Source of the DNA: Flavitalea plasmicola
Lineage (GTDB): Bacteria; Bacteroidota; Bacteroidia; Chitinophagales; Chitinophagaceae
DNA length: 64,000 nt
Direction: 5' to 3'
Assembly (NCBI RefSeq): GCF_030546645.1
Contig: NZ_JAUOTO010000001.1
Span: 620,001-684,000 of the forward strand
The notes beneath the pieces were generated by a model. It was not told the DNA's origin and made no database searches. It saw nothing but the letters and a program-made list of their open reading frames with translations. Below, in pieces: positions 54,077 through 61,301 of this stretch. The first letter of the stretch is position 1. Every line of letters begins with the position of its first letter. Position numbers and translations under genes: made by a program.

Positions 54077-55243
54077 TTACTTGCCGCTGACACACCTGAA
54101 CCCCAAATGCTCCAGCCCGCTGTCTTCCGTTGTCTTCATCCGCCGGGATACGCGATATCCCGTACAGTAGCTCTCATTGCATAAAAAAGACCCGCCCCGG
54201 ATGACCCGCTTCTTTGCAAACGGCTCATCAGGATCATAGCTCTTTGCCGGTCCTTTTGGATTCGACGCTCCTTCCGATCCTTTGTAATAATTGTTATCAT
54301 AGTAGTCCGCACACCATTCCCAGGCATTGCCCGCCATATCAAAGAGGCCATATCCGTTAGGGGAGAAGGAGCCGACAGGCGCTGTAAAATAGAAGTGGTC
54401 GGCCTCCGTATTCTTATCCGGGAAATGCCCTTCCCAGAAATTACCTTTCTGGTGTCCCGTATTCACCGCCTCATTCCCCCAGGGATATACATTGTCTTTT
54501 AATCCGCCTCTTGCGGCATATTCCCATTCCGCTTCCGTAGGCAGCCGCTTGCCCGCCCAGCGACAATAGGCGATGGCGTCCAGCCAGGACACCTGCACCA
54601 CCGGGTAATGCTCCTTCCCTTTCAGATCGCTGCCGGCACCGTGCGGATGCCGCCAGCTGGCGCCCTGCTGCCAGGACCACCATTGGCTATAGTCATCCAA
54701 TGGCACTGCATGCGATGGAGGAGCGAACACCAGCGACGCAGGAACCAACAGGCTTTCATCCGGCTTGGGCGTGCCCGGAGGCAGATCTTTTTTCAGCTCC
54801 TCCCAATCGGGCTTCCGTTCAGCGGTGGTGATATAACCCGTCGCCTTAACAAAGGCGGCGAACTGTGCATTCGTCACTTCCGTCTTGTCCATCCAAAAGC
54901 CATTCACCGTGACCTTGTGCTTCGGGTATTCATCGGGTTGCGCCTGTCCATTGTCGCCCCCCATCCGGTAAGTACCGCCTTCGATCCATACCATGCCGGG
55001 ATGTTGGGGGTCGGTCTTGCCGGCAGCCACGGCCACTGCACCTGCTGCGCCCGGAGCAAACCTCGAAGGAAGATTCGACTCACACGACACCGCCTTTGCC
55101 TTCATCGCCACCACAGTATCTTTAGCCGCCGCCGGCTGCTTGACTTCCCCACAGGACATCATCACCATCCCCAATCCCCCCGCAAAAAACCATTTACTGC
55201 AAATCATACAAATATTTTTTTTCAACATAATCTTCCTCTTCAT
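54077..55243 (-). CDS. Formylglycine-generating enzyme (SUMF1 type), lipoprotein
   Basis: A ~388-residue enzyme expected to oxidise the sulfatase active-site Cys to formylglycine with O2 and copper. It has the FGE-sulfatase fold (EGGTYRMGGDNGQAQPDEYP, MDKTEVTNAQFAAFVKATGY, RLPTEAEWEYAARGG, NGYGLFDMAGNAWEWCADYY) and both catalytic cysteines, at about 355 and 360, in GGSFLCNESYCTGYRVSRR, which separates true FGE from non-catalytic relatives. The N-terminus is a lipoprotein signal (FFAGGLGMVMMSCGE), so it should be in the periplasm. Start ATG 55243 has GGAGG 6 bp ahead; upstream in-frame ATGs lie in the heptanucleotide repeat. Its 5' end overlaps the hydroxylase gene by 50 bp. Confidence 0.9.
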   Translation of the reverse strand: MKRKIMLKKNICMICSKWFFAGGLGMVMMSCGEVKQPAAAKDTVVAMKAKAVSCESNLPSRFAPGAAGAVAVAAGKTDPQHPGMVWIEGGTYRMGGDNGQAQPDEYPKHKVTVNGFWMDKTEVTNAQFAAFVKATGYITTAERKPDWEELKKDLPPGTPKPDESLLVPASLVFAPPSHAVPLDDYSQWWSWQQGASWRHPHGAGSDLKGKEHYPVVQVSWLDAIAYCRWAGKRLPTEAEWEYAARGGLKDNVYPWGNEAVNTGHQKGNFWEGHFPDKNTEADHFYFTAPVGSFSPNGYGLFDMAGNAWEWCADYYDNNYYKGSEGASNPKGPAKSYDPDEPFAKKRVIRGGSFLCNESYCTGYRVSRRMKTTEDSGLEHLGFRCVSGK

Positions 55244-56399
55244 ATCCAACCTCCGGCGCCTCACCCACCTCCGCTTGCAGCTTGTGGCTTGCAGCTTGCA
55301 GCTCTTCATATCCAACCTCCGGCACCTCACCCACCTCCGCTCGCAGCTTGTAGCTTGCAGCTTGAGGCTCTCCGCTCACAGCTCGCAGCTGTTCATCCCC
55401 CACTTCCGGCCCCCCGGCCGACAGCTCGCTGCCCGCCTTCCGGGACTTGAAAATCGGCCATAGGAACTGCGCATACCATTCCTCGCCCTGGTAATACGAC
55501 AACCCAAAAGTTGCAGGATATCGCCGCGTGATGATCCCCGTACCAAAGATAACATCCCATATAAAGAACATATTCCCGAAATTTCCTTTATAGTGACCCA
55601 CTCCGTCGTCATTGCTTGCCGCATGATGCGCATGATGCGTAGCCGGTGTGGAGATCAGCCGCTCTAATACCCAGGCGACGGGATGCAGCCATTTCCTGCT
55701 GTATAAAGGCTTGTCCCAGGGAATGCTGGAATGGGCGGCCATCGTGATCAGGGATTTTACGCCTGTCACCAGCAGGGCCGCATATCCCAGTCCAAGGTAC
55801 ACCAACGCCGCCGTAAGATAGATCTGGGAAAAAAAGATCGTGTATATGATATTCTGACGGCCGGCCATCGCCATTCCCATGTAAGGCGCCGAATGATGCG
55901 TCCGGTGGAACCGCCAGAGAAAAGGTACCTGGTGATGTAGCCGGTGATACCAGTATTGCGTGAGGTCATCCGCCACCGCCACGATGAGAAAACCCCAGAA
56001 CAAAGGCACCCAGGCAAATACATTCTTCAATCCCGGCAGCAATACAGGCAGCAGCCATAACGTGAAATATACCACGGCCGGCCGGATAAACACCTTGGGC
56101 CCGATGAAACAAACGATATCCAGTATCCTTTCATTCCGGCTCCACTTTTTCTCATAGAGCCCCAGCAGGAACTCGGCAATGCCCACGATCACCGTCAGCA
56201 CCGGTAGCCCCCAGGTACTGAGATTTTCGAAGATGGCTTTTACCACCGGGATAGAAGGCTTTACCGCAGGCCTTAACCAGGGCTTATCCCCCGTGATAGA
56301 CAAGTAAGCCGCCAGTAGCAGCACCGGCAATGCATACAGCAGTAGGCTGATGGACGCGTCCCGAAGGATCTTACGACCTGTTTCTTTTTTCAACGACAT
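55194..56399 (-). CDS. Fatty acid hydroxylase / sterol desaturase superfamily protein
   Basis: A 401-residue membrane di-iron oxygenase-like protein. Four or more membrane helices carry the histidine clusters YWYHRLHHQVPFLW, FHRTHHSAP and ATHHAHHAASNDD, the metal-binding pattern of the superfamily. The enzymatic part ends near residue 330 (AQFLWPIFKSRK). The remaining ~70 residues are low-complexity, made largely of the heptanucleotide and 66-bp repeats (LQAASYKLRAEVGEVPEVGY), and run on into the start of the FGE gene. Hydroxylation or desaturation of a membrane lipid is the family role; a link to sulfated lipid or polysaccharide use is speculative. Confidence 0.88.
   Translation of the reverse strand: MSLKKETGRKILRDASISLLLYALPVLLLAAYLSITGDKPWLRPAVKPSIPVVKAIFENLSTWGLPVLTVIVGIAEFLLGLYEKKWSRNERILDIVCFIGPKVFIRPAVVYFTLWLLPVLLPGLKNVFAWVPLFWGFLIVAVADDLTQYWYHRLHHQVPFLWRFHRTHHSAPYMGMAMAGRQNIIYTIFFSQIYLTAALVYLGLGYAALLVTGVKSLITMAAHSSIPWDKPLYSRKWLHPVAWVLERLISTPATHHAHHAASNDDGVGHYKGNFGNMFFIWDVIFGTGIITRRYPATFGLSYYQGEEWYAQFLWPIFKSRKAGSELSAGGPEVGDEQLRAVSGEPQAASYKLRAEVGEVPEVGYEELQAASHKLQAEVGEAPEVGYEEEDYVEKKYLYDLQ
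55236..55392. repeat. 66-bp tandem duplication with heptanucleotide core
   Basis: Two copies of a 66-bp unit start at 55236 and 55302 (CTCTTCATATCCAACCTCCG in both) and are followed by GCAGCTTG-type 7-bp units. The unit is in frame in the hydroxylase gene (22 residues: LQAASYKLRAEVGEVPEVGY, then EE, repeated) and includes the ribosome site and first codons of the FGE gene, so the FGE start region exists twice. Confidence 0.85.
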
Positions 56400-56409
56400 A
56401 AAAATGGTT

Positions 56410-56526
56410 TTAGAAATGTTGAATGAGCTTTAATCCGACAAAAAAGATGAGAAAAGGGATCACTGCGACAACAATGCCGACCAGGATCTTTTTGGCCAGT
56501 ATCACGGCATCATGGTAAGTCATCAT
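56410..56526 (-). CDS. 38-residue single-pass membrane protein
   Basis: A short open frame beginning MMTYHDAVILAKKILVGIVV and continuing with a hydrophobic stretch (AVIPFLIFFVGLKLIQHF) to its stop 10 bp before the hydroxylase gene. It has one clear membrane helix with lysines before it, sits on the same strand as its neighbours, and its start is preceded by the terminator of the sulfatase gene. No family is recognised. I rate it as probably real because it fills the gap neatly and has a coherent membrane-protein pattern. Confidence 0.55.
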   Translation of the reverse strand: MMTYHDAVILAKKILVGIVVAVIPFLIFFVGLKLIQHF

Positions 56527-56540
56527 AATTTTTTTTAAAA

Positions 56541-56570
56541 GGCCCCCTCTCCAAAATGAAAGAGAGGGCC
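56541..56570 (-). terminator. Terminator after the distal sulfatase gene
   Basis: Minus strand GGCCCTCTC stem against GAGAGGGGGCC with a two-base bulge, followed by TTTT, 14 bp after the sulfatase stop. It separates the sulfatase genes from the small membrane protein, hydroxylase and FGE genes, at least in part. Confidence 0.7.
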
Positions 56571-56583
56571 ATGGGTTAGAGAA

Positions 56584-58422
56584 TTATCTCGTTTGATGGA
56601 TCCTTCTGTGGAAAACATCATCCCAGTCGATGAAAGGGTAGATATTGTATTTCCGGGCATTTTCATCAAACAATGCCTTTAACGCTTCCAGCTTCTCCGG
56701 GTATTTTTTCGCCAGGTCGATGCGCTCGTTAAAGTCCTCGTTGAGATTATACAGCTCCCAGACGTCCTTGTCATATCCATGCTCGGAAGCGCCGGGGCCT
56801 CCAAAAGTTACCCCGCTGCGCAACAGGTCCAGTATATCGGGATGATGGAGCGTTTCAGCCTTCCAGCCATCTTTGTAGATGGAGCGCGCCCCGAAAATAT
56901 AATAGTACTGCTCGGTATGTCGCGAAGGGGCCTTGGCGTCCGCAAACGAATAGACCAGCGAAGTACCCTGGATGCTGTCCTGCGCAATACCCCGTATGGC
57001 GGTGGGCGCCTTGATCCCGACGAACTCCAGGGTGGTAGGCAGCAGATCGATGACATGCCCGTATTGCGTGCGGATCTCGCCCTTGAAGGGTATCCCTTTG
57101 GGATAGAACGCGATCAATGGGTTGCGTGTGCCTCCTTCGGAATTGGCATCCTGTTTCCAATATTTGAACGGCGTGTTGGCGGCCTGCGCCCAGCCCAGGG
57201 GATAATTGGTCTGTTTGCCATCCGGCGTTCCGATCTCGCCGATCTTATCTAAATTGTCTTTTACGGCCTGCTCATCAGGCGGAGCCTTGGCGAAGATCTC
57301 CTTGCTGATCACACCATGGAAAGTGCCTTCCTTGCTTGCGCCATTGTCGCCGATGATGACGAAGATCAAAGTATTGTCCAACTGCCCCGACTCCTTTAAG
57401 AAGTTCACCAGTCTGCCAACCTCGAAATCCGTATAGGTGAGATAGCCCGCATAGACTTCCATAAATCGGGCATAGAGCTTTTTCTGGTTGGCAGACAAAG
57501 TATTCCAGGCGGGGATGTTCTGATTGCGTTCCGGCAATTGTGCCGCCGCCGGTATGATGCCTTTCTTCTTTTGATTTAAAAAGACCTTTTCCCGGAAAGC
57601 ATCCCAGCCATCGTCAAACTGGCCTTTGTAGGCATCGCTCCAGGACTTTTCCACCTGGTGGGGCGCGTGTGTAGCGCCGGGCGAATAATAGAGGAAGAAG
57701 GGTTTGTTCGGCGCCGCTTTCTTCTGCCGCTGGATATAGCTGATGGCCTTGTCTGTGATCTGGGCGCTCAGATGCCTGCCATCGGGCGTCACATGCGCAT
57801 TGTCTTCCACCAGGTCCGGCACATACTGATCTGTCTGTGATCCGAGGAAGCCGAAGAAATGTTCGAATCCCTTGCCGCTGGGCCACCGGTCGAAAGGCCC
57901 GGCATCCGTGGCATCCTCATCCGGCGTCAGCCCGTATTTCCCTACGGCAAATGTGTTGTAGCCATTGTCCCGGAGGATCTCCGCCACCGTGCCGTCACGG
58001 GAGGGTATCCGGCCGTCGTATCCGGGAAATCCTGCCGAAAGTACCGTATGGGAAAAACCTCCTTCATGCACCGAATGATGATTGCGGCCCGTGAGCAAGG
58101 CTGATCGGGTAGGGGCGCAGATACCCGCCGTATGAAAGTTCGTATATCGCAATCCGTTGCCGGCCAGGCTATCGAACGTAGGGGTGCGGATGACACCGCC
58201 GAAAGTGCTGCTGGCGCCAAACCCTACGTCGTCCAGTATGACCCACACGACATTGGGCGCTCCTGCGGGCGGCTTGACGGATGGTGCCCACCATTCTTTT
58301 GATTCAGCCAGCGTCTTGCTCACCACTCCCTGGTAAGGTTGCTGCTCCTGCGCCGCTGCATCTGAAAAAGCCAGGCTTCCGCCCGCCAGTATCATCCAAC
58401 TAAAGATCCTCTTCTTATACAT
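56584..58422 (-). CDS. Cys-type arylsulfatase, distal copy
   Basis: A 612-residue type I sulfatase. Signal peptide (LAFSDAAAQ), then the metal motif WVILDDVGFGASSTFGG and the FGly motif ICAPTRSALLTGR, with Cys about residue 102 as the residue to be converted. Later motifs are GKYGLTPDEDATDAGPFDRW and IIGDNGASKEGT. Cysteine (not serine) in the motif fits the nearby FGE. It shares most of its sequence with the proximal sulfatase at 59352, and the two are separated by a binding-protein-like gene. Hydrolysis of a sulfate ester from a SusCD-imported substrate is expected; the substrate is unknown. Confidence 0.94.
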   Translation of the reverse strand: MYKKRIFSWMILAGGSLAFSDAAAQEQQPYQGVVSKTLAESKEWWAPSVKPPAGAPNVVWVILDDVGFGASSTFGGVIRTPTFDSLAGNGLRYTNFHTAGICAPTRSALLTGRNHHSVHEGGFSHTVLSAGFPGYDGRIPSRDGTVAEILRDNGYNTFAVGKYGLTPDEDATDAGPFDRWPSGKGFEHFFGFLGSQTDQYVPDLVEDNAHVTPDGRHLSAQITDKAISYIQRQKKAAPNKPFFLYYSPGATHAPHQVEKSWSDAYKGQFDDGWDAFREKVFLNQKKKGIIPAAAQLPERNQNIPAWNTLSANQKKLYARFMEVYAGYLTYTDFEVGRLVNFLKESGQLDNTLIFVIIGDNGASKEGTFHGVISKEIFAKAPPDEQAVKDNLDKIGEIGTPDGKQTNYPLGWAQAANTPFKYWKQDANSEGGTRNPLIAFYPKGIPFKGEIRTQYGHVIDLLPTTLEFVGIKAPTAIRGIAQDSIQGTSLVYSFADAKAPSRHTEQYYYIFGARSIYKDGWKAETLHHPDILDLLRSGVTFGGPGASEHGYDKDVWELYNLNEDFNERIDLAKKYPEKLEALKALFDENARKYNIYPFIDWDDVFHRRIHQTR

Positions 58423-58425
58423 TTT

Positions 58426-59328
58426 TTAATTTTTGTTGAGAACGGTCAGGGCGCGCGCTTCAGACTGGGCCACCGCACCGTCCAGGTTAATGAATCCGTA
58501 TGCATGATTGTACTGCTGTCCCGCGGAAAGCACCCATTGCAGAAATGAAGTGACATACCCCTCCCGGTCGCCCTTGCGGACCAGGACATTTACATTTTCC
58601 AGCGGTATCCGGGGATGATGGGTCCGCTCGATGAAGCCCAGCACTTCATCGAGCGATGCGTAAACGTTCTCGTCCGCATCGGTGCGCCCGTTCTCATTCA
58701 GGTCGATGGGTATGATGGCGATGCTATCCACGGGCTTCCTGGTAGCGAGGTCATACAGAAAGCCGAGGTTATTATACGAGATGCCGCTGGGATCTCTTTT
58801 CACGGCCTCCAGGAGGTCCCTGTCGTCTCCCGTGACGCCCCTGCCTTTTATGTCCTGCTGCCCGTTGCCGAAATGGTTGGCAAAAGCGATGCTGGCGCAG
58901 GCCGGCTGCTGCCGTTTGTAAACGGTGAAGGTATAGAGGGAGGGAATAGATTCCTGCCTGACGGAGAAATACACCTGCCGGAAAGCCGAGTCATTGAATC
59001 CCCTGGCCTGCAGGGCAGCCACGTCTGGCCGCCGGCTGCTCACCACCGGCAGCTGCGCATACCGGGTAACCGCGATGGCCGTCTGGTCCTCCTTCACGTC
59101 GGTGGACTGCAGGGTATGAGAGACGATCAGCACGTCCGCACTGTCCGCAGGCACCTTGCTGATCCGGAACTTCACTTCTGGATGCAGCTTCGTGTACTCA
59201 TCCGCCCATTTTTGAAAGAGCGGATAGGCAAGCCGGGTGCCCGTTATCCGGACGGTCCGGGAAGGCTGCGCCAGCGAGGACGCCAGGAGACCCAGCCAGC
59301 CAAGGAAAAAGAATGATAGTTTTTTCAT
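58426..59328 (-). CDS. Periplasmic substrate-binding-like protein (PstS-like fold)
   Basis: A 300-residue exported protein (signal WLGLLASSLAQ). RTVRITGTRLAYPLFQKWAD and the later VKRDPSGISYNNLGFLYDLA are the TGxxxxxPL and GISYNxxGF motifs of phosphate/sulfate-type PBP proteins (PstS-like). No ABC transporter gene is nearby. It is three bases from the distal sulfatase stop/start boundary and 23 bp after the proximal sulfatase, so the three are cotranscribed. Capture of phosphate, or of the sulfate released by the sulfatases, is possible but unproven. Confidence 0.83.
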   Translation of the reverse strand: MKKLSFFFLGWLGLLASSLAQPSRTVRITGTRLAYPLFQKWADEYTKLHPEVKFRISKVPADSADVLIVSHTLQSTDVKEDQTAIAVTRYAQLPVVSSRRPDVAALQARGFNDSAFRQVYFSVRQESIPSLYTFTVYKRQQPACASIAFANHFGNGQQDIKGRGVTGDDRDLLEAVKRDPSGISYNNLGFLYDLATRKPVDSIAIIPIDLNENGRTDADENVYASLDEVLGFIERTHHPRIPLENVNVLVRKGDREGYVTSFLQWVLSAGQQYNHAYGFINLDGAVAQSEARALTVLNKN

Positions 59329-59351
59329 AACATTGTTTTTTTAAGGATGAC

Positions 59352-61205
59352 TTATTTGATCAAAGCCTGTGTCTCGCTGCCATTGGGATGATGAATCCTT
59401 TTGTTATATACATCATACCAGGAGATCAGGGGGTAGAGATGGTTCTTCTCCGCCTGCTCGTCGAATTTCTTTTTCAGATCGGCTAATTTTTCCGGGAATT
59501 TCTTTGCCAGGTCGACCCGTTCGTTGAAATCTTCATTGAGATTATACAGCTCCCATACATCTTCATCGAAAGACTTGTCTGCGATGGTCTGCCCCGGCTT
59601 GAAATCGAAGTCTACATTGTCGGGATGATGCGCCGCCTCCGCCTTCCAGCCATTGTAGTAGATGCTGCGGGAGCCGAAGATATAATAGTGCTGTACCAGG
59701 TGACGGGAAGCGGCCCCTCCGTCATTGAAGGAATAGGCCAGCGAAGTCCCTTGCACGGAATCCTGCTTGATTCCCCTGATAAATTCAGGCTTAGCCAGGC
59801 CCACCAGCTCAAGCGTAGTTGGCAGCAGGTCGATGACATGCCCATATTGAGGACGGATACCGCCCTTGTCCCGGATACCCTTCGGATAAAAGGCGATGAG
59901 CGGATTGTGCGTGCCTCCTTCGGCATCCGCATCCTGCTTCCATTCGCGGAATGGCGTATTGGCGGCCTGCGCCCAACCCAGGGGGTAGTTGGTAAAGCCC
60001 TGAGCCGTGCCGATGGAATCGATGTCTGCCAGGTTCGACTGTAAATAATCCGCCTCCGTCTTCAGCCGCGCGGAATTTTTCTTTGGTTCGATAACGCCTT
60101 CCACGGTCCCTTCCTTGCTGGCCCCATTGTCTCCGATGATGACAAAGATCAGGGTGTTGTCCAGCTGCCCGGCTTCTTTCAGGAAGTTCACCAGCCTGCC
60201 GATCTGGTAGTCTGTATAGGTGAGGTATCCCGCATACACTTCCATAAATCGGGCGAATAGTTTGCGTTGGTCTGCCGTCAACGCGTTCCATGCCTGGATG
60301 CGCGCATTGCGGGCCGGCAGCTGTGCATACGCCGGTACGATTCCCAGCTTCTTCTGGTTCGCCAGCACTTTTTCCCGGAAAATATCCCAACCCTCGTCGA
60401 ACTTCCCCTTGTATTGGTCGCTCCAGTATTTGTCCACCTGGTGAGGCGCGTGTGTCGCCCCTGGGGAATAATACAGGAAGAAAGGCTTTCCCGGCGCGAT
60501 CTTCTCATGACGGGTGAGATAGCTGATGGCCTTATCCGTTATCTGCTCATTGAGATGCCGCCCGTCAGGCGTGACATGGGCATTGTCCTCCACCAGGTCC
60601 GGCTTGTACTGATCCGTTTGAGAGCCGAGGAAGCCAAAGAAATGATCGAAACCCTTCCCCGTAGGCCAGCGATCAAAGGGGCCTACATCCGTGGCGTCCT
60701 CGTCCGGCGTCAGGCCATATTTGCCCACGGCATAGGTGTTATAGCCGTTTTGCCGCAGTATTTCCGCAATCGTTCCGTCATTGGAAGGGATACGGCCATC
60801 ATAACCCGGAAAGCCCGCCGATAGGGAGATATGTGAAAAGCCTCCTTCGTGGACAAAATGGCTGTTGCGGCCCGTGAGCAGCGCGGAGCGGGTAGGGGCG
60901 CAGATGGCGCAGGTGTGGAAGTTGGTATAACGCAGACCATTGTTCGCCAGGCTATCGAACGTAGGCGTCCGGATCACACCGCCGAAAGCGCTGCTCGCGC
61001 CGAATCCTACATCGTCCAGTATGATCCACACGACATTGGGCGCCCCCGCGGGAGGTTTGGCAGGCGATGCCCACCATTCTTTCGAGTCGGCCAATGTCTT
61101 GCCCACCACTCCCTGGTAGGCCGGCGCATCCTGCGCCCTTAATTCAACCACACATAAAGAGGCCGCAATAACTAGCAACACACCTAAAAAAAATTTTCTT
61201 TTCAT
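59352..61205 (-). CDS. Cys-type arylsulfatase, proximal copy
   Basis: A 617-residue paralogue of the distal sulfatase, with the same architecture: signal peptide, WIILDDVGFGASSAFGG, FGly motif CAICAPTRSALLTGR (Cys about residue 102), GKYGLTPDEDATDVGPFDRW and IIGDNGASKEGT. It differs mainly near the substrate side (KNSARLKTEADYLQSNLADI), which suggests a different position or sugar preference. It follows the SusD gene after a heptanucleotide repeat spacer. Same maturation route as the distal copy is expected. Confidence 0.94.
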   Translation of the reverse strand: MKRKFFLGVLLVIAASLCVVELRAQDAPAYQGVVGKTLADSKEWWASPAKPPAGAPNVVWIILDDVGFGASSAFGGVIRTPTFDSLANNGLRYTNFHTCAICAPTRSALLTGRNSHFVHEGGFSHISLSAGFPGYDGRIPSNDGTIAEILRQNGYNTYAVGKYGLTPDEDATDVGPFDRWPTGKGFDHFFGFLGSQTDQYKPDLVEDNAHVTPDGRHLNEQITDKAISYLTRHEKIAPGKPFFLYYSPGATHAPHQVDKYWSDQYKGKFDEGWDIFREKVLANQKKLGIVPAYAQLPARNARIQAWNALTADQRKLFARFMEVYAGYLTYTDYQIGRLVNFLKEAGQLDNTLIFVIIGDNGASKEGTVEGVIEPKKNSARLKTEADYLQSNLADIDSIGTAQGFTNYPLGWAQAANTPFREWKQDADAEGGTHNPLIAFYPKGIRDKGGIRPQYGHVIDLLPTTLELVGLAKPEFIRGIKQDSVQGTSLAYSFNDGGAASRHLVQHYYIFGSRSIYYNGWKAEAAHHPDNVDFDFKPGQTIADKSFDEDVWELYNLNEDFNERVDLAKKFPEKLADLKKKFDEQAEKNHLYPLISWYDVYNKRIHHPNGSETQALIK

Positions 61206-61238
61206 ATAAATCTATTTTATCACTTAATCAAACCCCTT

Positions 61239-61301
61239 GCAGCTTGCAGCTTGTAGCTTGCAGCTCGCAGCTCGCCGCTCACCGCTCGCCGCTCGCAACT
61301 C
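61239..61301. repeat. Heptanucleotide repeat between SusD and sulfatase
   Basis: Nine 7-bp units in tandem: GCAGCTT, GCAGCTT, GTAGCTT, GCAGCTC, GCAGCTC, GCCGCTC, ACCGCTC, GCCGCTC, GCAACTC. The array starts directly at the SusD stop codon and fills most of the gap to the sulfatase gene. Confidence 0.9.

Noticed and set aside
55208-55330. Upstream starts for the FGE gene inside the repeat (for example at 55330 and 55309)
   Set aside because: The added residues are repeat-derived (KSCKLQATSCK) and would bury the lipoprotein signal; the start at 55243 has a good ribosome site.
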